DNA from: Xanthomonas sp. 10-10
GTDB lineage: Bacteria; Pseudomonadota; Gammaproteobacteria; Xanthomonadales; Xanthomonadaceae
DNA: 64,000 nucleotides
Direction of reading: 5' to 3'
NCBI RefSeq assembly: GCF_040182365.1
Contig: NZ_CP144460.1
Location: 2,108,001-2,172,000, forward strand
The translations under genes were made by a program, and so were the position numbers. This document shows, piece by piece, positions 44,874-53,320 of this stretch; the first letter of the stretch is position 1, and the number at the start of each line of letters is the position of its first letter. The notes below the pieces were generated by a model, which was not told where the DNA came from, did no database searches, and saw only the letters and a program-made list of their open reading frames with translations.

Positions 44874-46601
44874 ATGCATGAGCCCGCACATGGCGGCCGG
44901 ATTCGAGCGGCGCTGCACAGCTTTGCCGACACGCTGGTGCCCGCAGACCTGCCGGCTGTCGCGCTGTACGTCGCGCTGTCGCTGGCCGCCGCGTGCGTGG
45001 GCAGCATCGTCGCGGTGTGCCTGCTGCCGCTGGTGCAACCCGGCCACAGCGTGCAGTTGGCCGGCTACCGACTCGCATTGCCGGGTGGCCTGCCGACACA
45101 GGCAAGCCTGTTCGTGATGGTGAGCCTGTTGTTCGCCGGCCTGCGCTGGTGGGGGGCACGCCTGGCCGCACGCCTGACCAGCCGCTATGCCGTGGGTCTG
45201 CGCGGGCGCGTGCATGCCGCATTGATCGATGCGCCGTTGCCGGCGCTGGCAGGTGCCAGTTCGGCCGAAATCGCCAATGTGCTCACCTACAACATCGAGA
45301 TCGCCACGCAAGGCTTCAGCGCCGTGCTGCAGTTGCTGGTGGCAGGGATTACCGCAGTGGTCAGCCTGTGCATTGCCGTGCTGATCGCACCTGCGCTTCT
45401 GTTTGCCATCCCCCTGTTGTTGGTGCTGGCCTGGCTGGGTGTGCACCTGTCCAGTAGCGATGCGCAGGCGCGCATCAGCCGCGACTATGTGGCCGACATG
45501 ACGCAGCTGTTCTGGTTGAGCGAGGATTTTCCCAGACGCCTGCGCCACGTGCGGTCGTTTCAGCGCGAAGAGGTCGAAACACGGCATTACGAACGCATTT
45601 CCACGCGATTGGGGCAGGGCTACGCACAGCAGCAGGAGCTGGTGGCCAGCAGCCGGCTGATCCTGGAGCTGATCGCCGTGGCCGCAATCGCCGGCATTCT
45701 GGTGCTGGCCAATCTGTGGCAGGGTGCCGACCGCGCCGCGCTGATCACGGTCAGCCTGCTGCTCGGCCGGCTGTTGCCGTATCTGGTCACCACGCGGCAG
45801 AGCGTGCAGCAATTGCGGTCTGCCTGGCCGGCGCTGCAGCTATGGCGGCGCCATGTGGATCTGGGGTCGACGCGCATGCAGGCATCGGCCGAGGCCGCAC
45901 CGCCGCTGCCGGCTGCGCTGCATGTCGAACGCGTGGAACTGGCGCCGCCGCTGCCTGCGCTGGATATCGGCCCGCTGCTGCTGGTGCCCGGAGAAATGAC
46001 CTTGATCGTCGGGCCCTCCGGTGTCGGCAAGAGCAGCTTGATGGACGTGCTCTCCGGTCAGACGCCGCCCGCAGCGTTCGATGCGCACATGGGGGGGCGC
46101 CGGCTGGATTTCGCCGCTTACCGACAGCTGATCCGGCACAGCGCCTACATCGGCCAGGGCGTGCGCCCCTGGCAGCGCACGGTGCGCGATTGCCTGGAGT
46201 GGGCGTCGCCAGGGACCACCGAGCCCCGCATGTGGCAGGTACTGGCCGACGTCGGGCTGCACGCGCGTCTGCAGCGCGACGGCCATGGCCTGCTGACGGC
46301 CATCAACGGCCCGGAAAGCCGCCTGTCCGGTGGCGAGCTGCAACGTCTATTGTTGGCGCAGGTGCTGCTGCGCGCGCCGACCCTGGCGGTGCTGGACGAG
46401 GCGACCAGCGCACTCGATGCGCAGGCCGAACATCAGCTGCTGTGCACGGTGCGGCAGCGTCTGCCGCATACCGTGCTGGTGGTGGTCTCCCATCGCACCA
46501 GCCTGACCTCGGTGGCCGATCGCACCCTCGCACTTGGACAGACACCGCTCCTGCAGCCGCAGGGCAGGCGCGCCGCCCTGACGACGCGCCTCGGCGCGTG
46601 A
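44874..46601 (+). CDS. One-piece ABC exporter (membrane plus ATPase domains)
   Basis: A protein of about 575 residues. The N-terminal half has about six membrane helices (first at about residues 30-50, SLAAACVGSIVAVCLLPLV). The ATPase half shows Walker A VGPSGVGKSSLMDVL, signature RLSGGELQRLLLAQVLL, Walker B TLAVLDEATSALD and the H-loop VVVSHRTS, all intact, so it is a functional exporter-type subunit that probably dimerises. There is no N-terminal peptidase C39 domain. Start options in frame are ATG 44874, GTG 44832 and TTG 44808, all in the frame of the HprK-like gene just after its stop. It most likely exports the product made by the neighbouring enzymes. Confidence 0.88.
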   Translation: MHEPAHGGRIRAALHSFADTLVPADLPAVALYVALSLAAACVGSIVAVCLLPLVQPGHSVQLAGYRLALPGGLPTQASLFVMVSLLFAGLRWWGARLAARLTSRYAVGLRGRVHAALIDAPLPALAGASSAEIANVLTYNIEIATQGFSAVLQLLVAGITAVVSLCIAVLIAPALLFAIPLLLVLAWLGVHLSSSDAQARISRDYVADMTQLFWLSEDFPRRLRHVRSFQREEVETRHYERISTRLGQGYAQQQELVASSRLILELIAVAAIAGILVLANLWQGADRAALITVSLLLGRLLPYLVTTRQSVQQLRSAWPALQLWRRHVDLGSTRMQASAEAAPPLPAALHVERVELAPPLPALDIGPLLLVPGEMTLIVGPSGVGKSSLMDVLSGQTPPAAFDAHMGGRRLDFAAYRQLIRHSAYIGQGVRPWQRTVRDCLEWASPGTTEPRMWQVLADVGLHARLQRDGHGLLTAINGPESRLSGGELQRLLLAQVLLRAPTLAVLDEATSALDAQAEHQLLCTVRQRLPHTVLVVVSHRTSLTSVADRTLALGQTPLLQPQGRRAALTTRLGA

Positions 46602-46613
46602 GCCGCGTGCATC

Positions 46614-46650
46614 GCCGGCCTGTCAGCGCCGCGCAAAGGCGCTAGCCGGC
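46614..46650. terminator. Bidirectional hairpin between convergent genes
   Basis: Nested inverted repeats GCCGGC...AGCGCC...GGCGCT...GCCGGC span the short space between the ABC exporter and the MFS transporter and include the MFS stop codon. There is no T-run, so it is a hairpin of terminator type rather than a classical rho-independent terminator. Confidence 0.5.
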
Positions 46651-48045
46651 AATCTCCTCCAGCGCACGATCGCGTGTGCGCGGCCCGAACACGGCGATCA
46701 CGCCTGCGACGATCGACATGCTGATCACGATGAACATCAGCACGCCATGGCTGCCGACCTGCGCCAGCAGCCAGCCGATCAATACGCTGCTCACTGCCGT
46801 GGCCAGACGGCTGAACGAGTAGCAAAATCCCACCGCCCGCGCACGCAGGCCGGTGGGGAACAACTCGGCCTGATAGCCGTGGTAGGCAAAACTCATCCAG
46901 GCATTGCAAAACGCGATCATCGCCCCGCACAGCACCATGCCGATGGCCTGGTGCTGCAGCGAAAACAGCACGCCAAACAACACCGCGCCCAGCGCCGAGG
47001 CGGTGATCTGCCACTTGTTTTCCCAGCGTTGCGCAAAGCGCAGCAACAGCAGCGGCGCAAGCGGGTAGGCCAGCGAGATCGCAAACGAATAGCCCAGGCT
47101 CTTGGTCACCCCGGTGCCCTGCGCGGCAATCAGCGCCGGCAACCAGTTGCCGAAGCCGAAGAAACCGATGGCCTGAAACACATGGAACACCACCAGCATG
47201 CCGATGCGCCTGCGATAGGGCGCCCGCCACAAGGCCGACACCCGCGCCTGAGCGGCAGGCGCCGCGACAGCCAGTTGCGGCGCGGGCAAGGCTCCGCCGA
47301 TATCGCGCACGCAGCGCGCCTCCAGTTGCCCCAGCACCGCGTCGGCTTCGGCATGGCGTCCCTGCGCGGCAAGCCAGCGCGCCGATTCCGGCAAGCGGCT
47401 GCGCAACCACCAGATCGCCAATGCAAACACGCCGCTCAGCAACACCACCCAGCGCCAGCCGCTGATTCCCAGCGGCGCTTGCGGCACCAGCAGCCAGGCG
47501 GTCAGGGCCACCGTGGGGACCGCCAGAAACTGCACGAAGAAGGCGAACGCAAACGCCGCGCTGCGCATGTGCCGCGGCACCAGCTCGGACAGGTAGGTGT
47601 CGATGGTCACCAGCTCGATGCCCAGCCCGATGCCCACCACAAAGCGCAGCACGATGACGCCGGTCGCGGTGCTTTGCAGGCCCATCGCCACGGTTGCCGC
47701 GGTGTACCAGACCAGCGCGAAGGTGAACACCAGGCGGCGGCCGAAGCGATCGGCGAACGGGCTCAACAGAGCGGCACCGACGAACAGGCCGACAAACGTG
47801 GCCGCAGCGAAGGCCGCCTGGTCGGACATGCCGAAGACGCCATCGGCCCCCTGGGCAAAAATGCCGTCGGCAATCAGCCCGGGGCTGATGTAGGCGGTCT
47901 GGAACAGGTCGTACAGCTCGAAGAACCCGCCCAGCGCGAGCAGCCCGACCAGCCGCCACAGCGTTGCGCTGGCCGGCAGTCGATCGATGCGCGCGGCGAT
48001 CTGTGCGGCACTGGCGTCAGGGGTAGCGGGGGCGCTCATCGCCAT
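46642..48045 (-). CDS. MFS transporter of the sugar/organic-acid porter type
   Basis: A 467-residue protein with 12 predicted helices and the MFS signature between helices 2 and 3 (LLSPFADRFGRRLVFTFALV), repeated in a weaker form later. GGFFELYDLFQTAYISPGLI near the N-terminus and VVGIGLGIELVTIDTYLSEL resemble the SP/AAHS-type porters. The start is the ATG at 48045 or 48039. It is divergent from the luciferase-like gene. The substrate is unknown; nothing links it to the neighbouring exporter. Confidence 0.88.
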   Translation of the reverse strand: MAMSAPATPDASAAQIAARIDRLPASATLWRLVGLLALGGFFELYDLFQTAYISPGLIADGIFAQGADGVFGMSDQAAFAAATFVGLFVGAALLSPFADRFGRRLVFTFALVWYTAATVAMGLQSTATGVIVLRFVVGIGLGIELVTIDTYLSELVPRHMRSAAFAFAFFVQFLAVPTVALTAWLLVPQAPLGISGWRWVVLLSGVFALAIWWLRSRLPESARWLAAQGRHAEADAVLGQLEARCVRDIGGALPAPQLAVAAPAAQARVSALWRAPYRRRIGMLVVFHVFQAIGFFGFGNWLPALIAAQGTGVTKSLGYSFAISLAYPLAPLLLLRFAQRWENKWQITASALGAVLFGVLFSLQHQAIGMVLCGAMIAFCNAWMSFAYHGYQAELFPTGLRARAVGFCYSFSRLATAVSSVLIGWLLAQVGSHGVLMFIVISMSIVAGVIAVFGPRTRDRALEEIAG

Positions 48046-48454
48046 GGTCGTGTCGCATTGTCAGGTTAGCCCGCATCATAGCCAGCGGCCCGATCCGCCA
48101 GCGCCGGCCCTTCGTGGCACCGTCGACGTGTTCGCGCCCTGGTCGGTGCATCTGCTGCAGCGGCGCGGCCAGCCGAGCCTGGAGCAGTCAACAGAACGAC
48201 GCTACCGCTGCCAGGTAGGCGCGGCCGATGCCCGATGCGGCATCAACCGCGCGCGCGCGCCGGCTCTTGCGCCGTCCCAGCCCCCGACGGCTGCTCGCGA
48301 TGGGTGTGCCAGCCACGCTCGGTGGCGCAGGTCCGGGCCACGGCCGGTGTTCGGCTGCTGGAATGCTGTAATCCTCTCAGCGTCAGACCGGCAGCTGGCA
48401 ATGCGGCGCGGGCAGCCCCATCTCTTGCCCATCACTTAGTTCCGGAGCCGTCCG
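48046..48454. other. Divergent promoter region between MFS and luciferase-like genes
   Basis: About 410 bases with no credible gene. It contains the promoters of two divergent genes and a ribosome binding site (GGAG) before 48455. No repeat or operator was recognised. Confidence 0.45.
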
Positions 48455-49456
48455 ATGACGCCCATTTCCGTGCTCGACCTGGCGCCCGTCTGCGAAGGCA
48501 GCGACACCACCCACGCCTTCGCCAACATGCTCGATCTGGCGCAACACGCCGAGCGCTGGGGCTATCACCGGTATTGGTTGGCCGAGCACCACAACATGCC
48601 CGGCATTGCCAGCGCCGCCACGGCAGTGTTGATCGGACACGTCGCCGGCGGCACCAGGACCATCCGCGTCGGTTCCGGCGGCATCATGCTGCCCAATCAT
48701 GCGCCGCTGCAGGTGGCCGAACAGTTCGGCACGCTTGCCTCGTTGTATCCGCAGCGCATCGACTTGGGCCTGGGCCGCGCGCCTGGTACCGACCAACCGA
48801 CCGCGCGCGCATTGCGCCGCTATTTCGACAGCGCGGACCAGTTTCCGCAGGACGTGGCCGAGTTGCTGCGTTACTTCGCCCCTGCCGTACCAGGGCAGCT
48901 GGTGCAGGCCGTTCCCGGTGCCGGACTCGATGTGCCGGTGTGGCTGCTCGGGTCCAGCCTGTTCAGTGCGCGCTTGGCTGCCGCGATGGGGTTGTCGTTT
49001 GCGTTCGCCTCGCACTTCGCGCCCGACGCGATGGACGAGGCGGTGGCGATCTACCGCCGCGAATTCCGCCCGTCCGCGCAACTGGCCAAGCCGCACGTGA
49101 TGCTGGCCTTGAATGTGGTGGCAGCGGAGACCGAAGCGCAGGCGCGTCGTTTGTTCACTACCCAGCAGCAGAGTTTCGTCAATTTGCGCCGCGGCAAGCC
49201 CGGCAAGATTCCGCCGCCCATCGACGACATCGACAGCTTCTGGCAGCCGCATGAGCGTGTCGGCGTGGAGCGCGCCCTGGCGTGCACCGTGCTCGGCGAT
49301 GCCGAGCAGATTGCGCAGGGCGTGGCCGCCTTCATCGAGCGCCACGCGCCGGACGAGCTGTTGTTCACCGCCAACATCTACGACCATGCCGCGCGCCTGC
49401 GCTCGTTCGGGATCGCAGCCGAAGCGGTGCGCGAGCTGGACGTGACCATCGCGTGA
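48455..49456 (+). CDS. Luciferase-like flavin-dependent monooxygenase (LLM family, YhbW-like)
   Basis: A 333-residue TIM-barrel protein of the bacterial luciferase-like class. Typical segments are [12 protein letters not shown] at the N-terminus, [40 protein letters not shown] and [13 protein letters not shown], the last of the YhbW/MsnO8 subgroup. It should use FMNH2 supplied by a separate reductase. The ATG at 48455 has GGAG eleven bases upstream. A flavin-binding stress protein follows 60 bases downstream. Substrate not known. Confidence 0.9.
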   Translation: MTPISVLDLAPVCEGSDTTHAFANMLDLAQHAERWGYHRYWLAEHHNMPGIASAATAVLIGHVAGGTRTIRVGSGGIMLPNHAPLQVAEQFGTLASLYPQRIDLGLGRAPGTDQPTARALRRYFDSADQFPQDVAELLRYFAPAVPGQLVQAVPGAGLDVPVWLLGSSLFSARLAAAMGLSFAFASHFAPDAMDEAVAIYRREFRPSAQLAKPHVMLALNVVAAETEAQARRLFTTQQQSFVNLRRGKPGKIPPPIDDIDSFWQPHERVGVERALACTVLGDAEQIAQGVAAFIERHAPDELLFTANIYDHAARLRSFGIAAEAVRELDVTIA

Positions 49457-49516
49457 TTCACGTCGCTTTGCGCGGCAATCCGCTCAGATGCGTGCATCTC
49501 CATCGGGAACAGACGC

Positions 49517-50017
49517 ATGCAACTTCAGGAACGTAGCGAGAGCATCAAGCAGTTGGCGGAATTGATTCGCGGCGTGGACATTGCGATGTTCACCACCGTC
49601 TCGGCAGACGGCAAGTTGGTGAGCCGCCCGCTGGGCACGCAGGAAGTCGAATTCGATGGCGACCTGTGGTTCGCCACCGCAGCCGACAGCCCCAAGGTGT
49701 CGGAGATCGCCGCCGACCCGCGCGTCAACGTGGCCTACGCCTCGGCGTCCAGGAACACCTATGTGTCGGTCGCAGGCACCGCCCGCGTGGTGCACGACCG
49801 CGCCAAGATCGATGAGCTGTGGTCGCCGGCAATGAAGGTGTTTTTCCCCGGCGGCAAGGACGACCCCAACCTGCGCCTGATTCACGTGCGCGCCGAGTCG
49901 GCAGAGTATTGGGACGGCCCCAGCGGCCTGCTCGGCAAGGCGCTGTACTTCGTCATGGCTGCCGTCACCGACGATACTGCCAGCCTCTCGGACAACCGCG
50001 TGGTCGATCTGAAGTAA
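49517..50017 (+). CDS. FMN-binding general stress protein (PPOX split-barrel)
   Basis: A 166-residue pyridoxamine-phosphate-oxidase-like protein of the general stress protein 26 group. Core segments are IAMFTTVSADGKLVSRPLGT, LWFATAADSPKVSEIAADPR and VNVAYASASRNTYVSVAGTA; the C-terminal YWDGPSGLLGKALYF helps bind FMN or FAD. Similar proteins in Xanthomonas citri bind flavin and are thought to act in stress. It lies downstream of the luciferase-like gene and may be co-transcribed. Confidence 0.9.
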   Translation: MQLQERSESIKQLAELIRGVDIAMFTTVSADGKLVSRPLGTQEVEFDGDLWFATAADSPKVSEIAADPRVNVAYASASRNTYVSVAGTARVVHDRAKIDELWSPAMKVFFPGGKDDPNLRLIHVRAESAEYWDGPSGLLGKALYFVMAAVTDDTASLSDNRVVDLK

Positions 50018-50414
50018 GCAAGACCCTGGCGTAAGCGCCAAGTCCCGATCTGATTACCAGGGCTTGGCTTTGGATCGGGCGCTCGACACGACCGGTCCTT
50101 CCAACTGCGGCGAAAACGCATCGCCGCAAGATTCCCTGGTCCGCATGTGGTGCGATGTGTCGCCCCCAACGCAACGCAGTCCGCATGGCGCGTATCACGT
50201 ACTACCGCACCCAGGATCGCCCAACTGCGCGCCAAGCGCTTTAGCCCTTCTCCTGCTAGACGGGTTGGGGGGGGGTACGTCGGCCAGCGACCTCGACGTT
50301 CGACCGACAGTCCCAACCGGCTTTCGCCAGCGGAAAAGCTGTACCCACGTTCCAGCGTGAAGCGTGATCAGTCAGTGCCGACAAGCGCAACCGCTGCGCA
50401 CTCGACGGTGGAAC
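50018..50414. other. Intergenic region with a degenerate repeat
   Basis: About 400 bases between convergent genes. At 50243-50275 the sequence AGCCCTTCTCCTGCTAGACG with the following GGGTTGGGG resembles the end of the repeats between pyrG and kdsA in inverted orientation, with about a third of the arm decayed. It ends in a run of nine G residues (50267-50275). No gene is seen. Confidence 0.45.
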
Positions 50415-51086
50415 TCAACGCCAGGCCACCGGCCACCACCCGCGAATCAGATCCACCAATTGATCCGACGTGATGCCGAACACGGCGATCGATGCCAGTG
50501 CCGCCGCCCAGCCAGCCAGCATCAGGGCGCCATCGCGCTCCAGCAAGGCCAGCGCGAACAGCAACAGGATCAGGCCGAACAGGTAGTTGGTAAACGGGAT
50601 CGGCAGCGTCAGCAGGATACCGACCAGCACCAGCAGCAGCCCGGTGAACACCTGCGCCGGTATCCGATCGAGCATGCCGTGCAGACGCGGCTTGAGCAGG
50701 CGATCCAGTCGCTGCAGCGTCGGTGCCAGTTTCGCCACGAAGCGCTGGCTGGTGCGTCGCCGCGGCCCACGTTCGCCGATGAAACCTGGCACCCACGGCT
50801 TGCGCAAGCAGCACATCATCTGCACCCCGATCAGCACCGTCAGCGGACCGCTGATGCCGCCAGCCACTCCCGGGATCGGGATGAACGAAGGCAGGATCGC
50901 CAGGAACAAGAACACCCCGAACGCGCTCTGCTGCAGGTCGGCGAGGATGTCGCGCACCCGCAGTACGTGCTCCGGGTCGCCGTCGCTGAAGGCGGCCAGC
51001 AAGCTGCGGATACCTTCATTGCGGTACCGCATCTGCTCGCCGCCGGATGCGTCGGATGGCGGGGCGCCGTTATCCGACGATGTCAT
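50415..51086 (-). CDS. ExoD-like membrane protein
   Basis: A 223-residue protein of the exopolysaccharide-synthesis ExoD family. Core motifs are SLLAAFSDGDPEHVLRVRDI, GVFLFLAILPSFIPIPGVAG and CLRKPWVPGFIGER, followed by 3-4 helices including LLLVLVGILLTLPIPFTNYL. ExoD in rhizobia affects exopolysaccharide production and alkaline tolerance, but the molecular role is unknown. It overlaps the 3' end of the CorC-like gene by 17 bases, suggesting co-transcription. Confidence 0.85.
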   Translation of the reverse strand: MTSSDNGAPPSDASGGEQMRYRNEGIRSLLAAFSDGDPEHVLRVRDILADLQQSAFGVFLFLAILPSFIPIPGVAGGISGPLTVLIGVQMMCCLRKPWVPGFIGERGPRRRTSQRFVAKLAPTLQRLDRLLKPRLHGMLDRIPAQVFTGLLLVLVGILLTLPIPFTNYLFGLILLLFALALLERDGALMLAGWAAALASIAVFGITSDQLVDLIRGWWPVAWR

Positions 51087-52410
51087 CGCTGCCCTCGTCG
51101 CCGATGCGGCTCAACAGCAGCTTGTCCACACGTGCGCCATCCAGGTCCACGATCTCGATGCGCCAACCGGCCCAATCGAAGAACTCGCCGGCCTGCGGAA
51201 TGCGGCCGAAGTAGTAAATGCAAAGCCCGGCCAGCGTGTGGTAATCGCCTTCGTCGGCTTCCGGCAGTTCGGCGCCCAGCACTTCGCGCAATTCTTCCAC
51301 CGGCAGCGAACCGTCGATCAGCAGCGAGCCGTCGGCGCGGGTTACCACCAGCGCGTCTTCGTCGGTGTTTTCCACCGCCTGCAGACGTCCGACCACCGCG
51401 CCCATCAGGTCGCTGATGGTCACCAATCCGCGGATTTCGCCGTATTCGTCCACCACCAGCGCCATCGACTGCTGTTCTTCGCGGAAGATCTCCAGCAGCT
51501 TCATCGCATGCGTGGATTCGGAGACGAACAAGGTATCGCGCAGTGCCTGGAACAGGTTCTCGCCGTGCCCGCCCAGGCGCGTGACCAGCGATTTGACTTC
51601 CAGCACGCCGGCAATGTCCTGGTCGCTGCCGCGGTACACCGGGTAACGCGAGAACTCGTGCTCGCGCATCACCAGCAGATTGCGTTCGGGCTCGGCATTG
51701 GCATCCAGCCAGGCGATACGGTTGCGCGGCGTCATCAGGCTATCGGCAGTGCGATCGCCCAGCCGCATCACCCGGTTCATCATGTCGCGCTCGTGCGCAT
51801 CGATCACGCCGGCCTCGTGGCTTTCGGCCACCAGCATGCGGATCTCTTCTTCGGTGATCGAGGCCGATTCGTCCTTGCCCATGCCGAGCAGACGCAGTAC
51901 CAGCCGGGTGGAGCGCGCCAGCACCCACACCCCCGGCGCGGCGATCTTGGCCAGCCAGGTCATCGGCACCGCGACAAAGCCGGCGATGTCCTCGGAATTG
52001 CGCAATGCCAGCCGCTTGGGCACCAGCTCGCCGAAGATCAGCGTCAGAAAGGTGATCAGGGCCACTGCCAGGGTGCTGCCGATCACCGCCGAATACGGTT
52101 TGGGATCGCCAACCAGCGAAAAAGTGGCCGACAGCGCGGGGAAGGCCAGCTGCAGCCGTTCGCCGATCGCCTCGCCGATGGCTTCGCCGCCGAACAGGCC
52201 GGTCAGGATGCCGATCGAGGTGATGCCGATCTGGACCGTGGACAGGAAGTTCTCGGGGCTCTCGGCCAGTGCCAAGGCCCGCGCGGCGCGCTTGCTGGAA
52301 CCGGCCATCTGCTTCAGGCGGCTCTTGCGCGAGGTCATCAACGACATCTCCGACATGGCGAAGAAGCCGTTCAACACGATCAGTGCGATGACGATCAGAA
52401 ACTCAACCAC
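51070..52410 (-). CDS. CorC/HlyC-type CBS membrane protein
   Basis: A 446-residue protein with an N-terminal DUF21 (CNNM) membrane domain (VEFLIVIALIVLNGFFAMSE, four helices), a pair of CBS domains in the middle (SLMTPRNRIAWLDA; LFVSESTHAMKLLEIFREEQ; ALVVDEYGEIRGLVTISDL) and a C-terminal CorC_HlyC domain (YHTLAGLCIYYFGRIPQAGE). This family is linked to magnesium and cobalt efflux; the older name hemolysin is not informative. It starts at the ATG at 52410 and is divergent from the phosphate genes. Confidence 0.92.
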   Translation of the reverse strand: MVEFLIVIALIVLNGFFAMSEMSLMTSRKSRLKQMAGSSKRAARALALAESPENFLSTVQIGITSIGILTGLFGGEAIGEAIGERLQLAFPALSATFSLVGDPKPYSAVIGSTLAVALITFLTLIFGELVPKRLALRNSEDIAGFVAVPMTWLAKIAAPGVWVLARSTRLVLRLLGMGKDESASITEEEIRMLVAESHEAGVIDAHERDMMNRVMRLGDRTADSLMTPRNRIAWLDANAEPERNLLVMREHEFSRYPVYRGSDQDIAGVLEVKSLVTRLGGHGENLFQALRDTLFVSESTHAMKLLEIFREEQQSMALVVDEYGEIRGLVTISDLMGAVVGRLQAVENTDEDALVVTRADGSLLIDGSLPVEELREVLGAELPEADEGDYHTLAGLCIYYFGRIPQAGEFFDWAGWRIEIVDLDGARVDKLLLSRIGDEGSDDIVG

Positions 52411-52615
52411 GGGCGTCTTCCCCGGTCAGTGAAGGGGAGGGCGGGCAAGCACGGGGTTGGCCGGCGCGCGCGAAGGCGGGGCGGCAACGGGGAAATATAG
52501 GGTCGTCTTCCATAGGGTGCGCCCGAAGGCGCGGGGGCATGTTAGCAAATTGCAGGGTGATTCGAGCCGGGAAATGCCGGCGTGAAGGCCGCGCGCGGCG
52601 CCGATATACCCAGAC

Positions 52616-52633
52616 AGGTCATGGAACGGTCAT
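52616..52633 (+). promoter_or_regulatory. Candidate Pho box upstream of the phosphate uptake pair
   Basis: AGGTCAT-GGAA-CGGTCAT: two 7-base direct repeats separated by 4 bases, matching the spacing and 11 of 14 positions of the PhoB consensus CTGTCAT-N4-CTGTCAT. It lies 52-69 bases before the start of the DUF47 gene at 52685. Confidence 0.6.
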
Positions 52634-52684
52634 AATTCGCCCTTGGCGCCCGTCTCTCCCTCGACGGCAGGAAGTTCCCCACCC

Positions 52685-53311
52685 ATGTTCTCGTTGCAGA
52701 CCATCTTCGGCTCCGGCAAGCAGTTCTATGCGCTTCTGAACGAAGCGGCGCAGGCCGCCTACGACAGCACCAAGGCGTTGCACGCCATGATGCGCACGTC
52801 CGACCGGCAACCGGCGCTGGACGCCTTCAAGCTGGCCCGCCTGCGCGAACGCGCCGCCTCCGACAAGATCGGCCAGGCGCTGGTGGACAGCTTCATGACC
52901 CCGATCGAGCGCGAAGACATCGAAGCGCTGGGCTCGGCGCTGTACAAGATCCCCAAGCAGGTCGAAAAATTCGCCGACCGCTATTCGCTGGCCACCAAAC
53001 ACCTGGAACACATCGACTTCGCCCCGCGCGCGGCGATGCTGGAACAGGCCGCTGCGGTGGTGGTGGAGATGGTGACCGACCTGCCGCAGATGAACATCGA
53101 TCGCATGACTGCGCTCAACGACAAGCTGCGCACGCTGGAAAACGAGGCCGACCGCCTGATGCTCGAGTTGTACCGCGACATCTATTCCGGTCGCCTGGAC
53201 ACGCTGCAGATGTTCCTGCTCAAGGAGTTCTTCGAGATCCTGGAAAAAGCCATCGACCGTTGCCGCGAGGCAGGGGTGGTGGTGTACCAGATCGTGTTGA
53301 AGAACAGCTGA
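52685..53311 (+). CDS. DUF47 (PhoU-like) phosphate transport regulator
   Basis: A 208-residue all-helical protein of the DUF47/PhoU-like family. Typical segments are FGSGKQFYALLNEAAQAA, DKIGQALVDSFMTPIEREDI and LENEADRLMLELYRDIYSG, with the E-x-E-D acidic patterns that bind metals in PhoU relatives. These proteins sit just upstream of Pit-type transporters and regulate them. The ATG at 52685 has AGGAAG upstream; a longer in-frame start at 52643 is less likely. The gene is 9 bases from pit, a two-gene operon under the candidate Pho box. Confidence 0.92.
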   Translation: MFSLQTIFGSGKQFYALLNEAAQAAYDSTKALHAMMRTSDRQPALDAFKLARLRERAASDKIGQALVDSFMTPIEREDIEALGSALYKIPKQVEKFADRYSLATKHLEHIDFAPRAAMLEQAAAVVVEMVTDLPQMNIDRMTALNDKLRTLENEADRLMLELYRDIYSGRLDTLQMFLLKEFFEILEKAIDRCREAGVVVYQIVLKNS

Positions 53312-53320
53312 GGTCGCCGC

